A stretch of DNA of 32,278 bases from positions 1 through 32,278 of the forward strand of contig DASQHO010000042.1 of NCBI GenBank assembly GCA_035632055.1, in the 5' to 3' direction. Position 1 is the stretch's first letter, and each line of letters begins with the position of its first letter. This DNA comes from REEB95 sp035632055. GTDB lineage: Bacteria; Pseudomonadota; Alphaproteobacteria; ATCC43930; CGMCC-115725. Of the stretch, positions 31,057-32,278 are shown piece by piece. The position numbers were made by a program, and so were the translations under genes. Under the pieces are notes generated by a model. It ran no database searches. It saw only the letters and a program-made list of their open reading frames with translations, and was not told where the DNA came from.

Positions 31057-31084
31057 TTGACCCGAAAGGCAAGCCCTCTATGCT
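31057..31084 (+). promoter_or_regulatory. Sigma70-like promoter for the polyprenyl diphosphate synthase gene
   Basis: TTGACC (31057-31062) and TATGCT (31079-31084) lie 16 bases apart, with five and four of six consensus matches. Transcription would start near 31091, giving a leader of about 36 bases that contains the GGGGAGAG ribosome-binding site just before the TTG start at 31127. The rest of this 119-bp divergent gap shows no clear promoter for the DUF2007 gene. Confidence 0.5.
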
Positions 31085-31126
31085 CGCCGTGTCGGAGCGC
31101 GCGGTCAACCACCGGGGAGAGACGAT

Positions 31127-32143
31127 TTGGCACTGCCTGCCAATGTAGACCAGGACGCAAAACACCGGGTTTCGCTCGACCGGCTGAGCGCGCTGGTGGC
31201 ATCCGACCTGGCGCAGGTCAACACGCTCATCCTGGCGCGGATGCAGAGCCCGGTGGCGCTGATCCCGCAGCTCGCCGGCCACATCATCGCCGCCGGCGGC
31301 AAGCGGCTGCGGCCGATGCTGACGCTTGCCAGCGCGCGGCTGTGCGGCTACCGCGGCGACCGTCACATCGCGCTCGCCGCCGCGGTCGAATTCATCCACA
31401 CGGCGACCCTGCTGCACGACGATGTGGTCGACGCGAGCGGATTGCGCCGCGGCCTCGCCACCGCCAACGCGGTGTGGGGCAATAAGCCGTCGGTGCTGGT
31501 CGGCGATTTCCTGTTCAGCCGCGCGTTCCAGCTCATGGTCGAGGACGGCTCGCTCAAGGTGCTCGATATCCTGTCGCGCGCCTCGGCGATCATCGCCGAA
31601 GGCGAAGTGCTGCAGCTCGTCACCAGCAACGACACCGACGCCACCGAGGCGCAATATCTCGAAGTCATCAACGCCAAGACCGCGGCGCTGTTTGCCGCGG
31701 CGGCGCGCATCGGCGCGGTGCTCGGCGAGCGAAAGGAGACCGAGGAGAAGGCCCTCGAAGCCTATGGCCGCAATCTCGGCATCGCCTTCCAGCTGGTCGA
31801 CGACATGCTCGATTATTCGGCGCGGCAGGCCGAGCTCGGTAAAACGGTGGGCGACGATTTCCGCGACGGCAAGATCACACTGCCGGTGGTGCTGGCGCTC
31901 AAGGCGGCGGATGACGGCGAGCGCGCTTTCTGGCGGCGTACGCTCGAAGCCGGCGAGCAACGCGATGGCGACCTCGAACACGCCATCACCTTGATGCAGC
32001 GCCACGGCACCCTCGCGGCCACTCATGAACGGGCGCGGCTCTATGCCGAAACCGCGCGTGGCGCGCTCGGCATCTTCCATGATTCGCCGGAGCGCCGCGC
32101 GCTCGACGAAGCGATCGATTTCTGCCTGGAACGCGGACATTAG
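31127..32143 (+). CDS. ispB: Long-chain polyprenyl diphosphate synthase (octa/decaprenyl type)
   Basis: Class I trans-prenyltransferase of 338 residues that elongates farnesyl diphosphate to the ubiquinone side chain. The first aspartate-rich motif DDVVD is at 98-102 (LLHDDVVDASGLRRG) and the second DDMLD at 225-229 (QLVDDMLDYS); both are intact. GGKRLRPML (58-65) provides the pyrophosphate-binding Lys and Arg. Small residues before the first motif (TATLLH) fit a long product. Alphaproteobacteria usually make the C50 decaprenyl chain; length cannot be settled by eye. It starts with TTG at 31127, supported by GGGGAGAG about five bases upstream and by the family N-terminus. Confidence 0.92.
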   Translation: MALPANVDQDAKHRVSLDRLSALVASDLAQVNTLILARMQSPVALIPQLAGHIIAAGGKRLRPMLTLASARLCGYRGDRHIALAAAVEFIHTATLLHDDVVDASGLRRGLATANAVWGNKPSVLVGDFLFSRAFQLMVEDGSLKVLDILSRASAIIAEGEVLQLVTSNDTDATEAQYLEVINAKTAALFAAAARIGAVLGERKETEEKALEAYGRNLGIAFQLVDDMLDYSARQAELGKTVGDDFRDGKITLPVVLALKAADDGERAFWRRTLEAGEQRDGDLEHAITLMQRHGTLAATHERARLYAETARGALGIFHDSPERRALDEAIDFCLERGH

Positions 32144-32208
32144 CCGCCGCGTTTGCCGGTGAAAAAGACTATGGTATCAGGGCGCAAGCCTGCTATACCG
32201 CGCCGCGC

Positions 32209-32278
32209 CGGAGTGTAGCTCAGCCTGGTAGAGCACTAGCTTCGGGAGCTAGGGGCCGGAGGTTCGAATCCTCTCACT
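32209..32278 (+). tRNA. tRNA-Pro (anticodon CGG), cut by the window end
   Basis: The 5' acceptor strand CGGAGTG (32209-32215), D-arm GCTC/GAGC, anticodon stem CTAGC/GCTAG with loop TTCGGGA (anticodon CGG at 32243-32245, reading CCG) and T-arm GGAGG/CCTCT around TTCGAAT are all present. The loop and arms match bacterial tRNA-Pro(CGG). The sequence stops after CACT of the 3' acceptor strand, so the last three pairs, discriminator and CCA lie beyond the window. An extended -10-like TGCTATACC at 32191-32199 may be part of its promoter. Confidence 0.93.

Noticed and set aside
1..32278. CRISPR array, prophage, insertion sequence or integron
   Set aside because: No regularly spaced repeats, transposase, integrase or phage structural genes were seen; codon use and GC content look even throughout.

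Overview
The window looks like chromosomal DNA from a GC-rich alphaproteobacterium, probably of the Hyphomicrobiales/Rhodospirillales type. The evidence is uniform GC-rich codon use, an AcuI/thiolase pair, an E. coli-type PyrC, YgfZ, a two-subunit glycyl-tRNA synthetase followed by PPDK, and a DUF3422 protein. I see no phage, transposase, integrase or CRISPR array. Coding density is very high, many genes meet at 1-4 base overlaps, and no gap exceeds about 200 bases.

Left end (1-7058, + strand): four branched-chain-amino-acid-type ABC transporter genes (livH, livM, livG, livF) without a binding protein inside the window. After a 148-bp gap holding a candidate promoter/operator come a two-subunit molybdenum hydroxylase of the isoquinoline 1-oxidoreductase type, with a Tat-exported large subunit, and a metallo-beta-lactamase-fold hydrolase of the AHL-lactonase family. 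Together they read as a possible uptake-plus-oxidation module for an unknown, perhaps N-heteroaromatic, substrate.

7055-12461 (- strand): a hybrid sensor kinase, a DUF3422 membrane protein and a 3-hydroxyisobutyrate-dehydrogenase-like enzyme form a tight three-gene run. Upstream of it is a Tat-exported N-acetylmuramoyl-L-alanine amidase, separated from it by a clear intrinsic terminator. 12538-14693 (-) holds AcuI (acrylyl-CoA reductase family) and an SCP2-type thiolase, divergent from pyrC (dihydroorotase, +). A two-domain extradiol-dioxygenase-like VOC protein (-) and a long imperfect inverted repeat follow.

16907-21702 (-): an envelope-polysaccharide operon in the order GT9 heptosyltransferase-like, GT4, GT4, AsnB-type amidotransferase, with a good sigma70-like promoter upstream of the GT9 gene. 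The context suggests that the AsnB-like enzyme may amidate a sugar rather than make asparagine.

21810-32278: ygfZ (+), then a housekeeping operon on the - strand (small membrane-anchored four-cysteine protein, glyQ, glyS, ppdK). Divergent from it are an alpha/beta hydrolase and a small VOC protein. Next come a TrmN6-like methyltransferase and a DUF2007 protein (-), and divergent from them a long-chain polyprenyl diphosphate synthase (ispB-like, +). The window ends inside a tRNA-Pro(CGG) gene.

Most of the window is ordinary. The points most worth a second look are the Gln at the usual catalytic Glu position of the molybdenum hydroxylase, the transporter/hydroxylase/hydrolase module, the AsnB-like enzyme in the glycosyltransferase operon, a pair of divergent promoters that would give leaderless mRNAs, and several small inverted repeats. 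All assignments come from reading motifs by eye; no database search was run.
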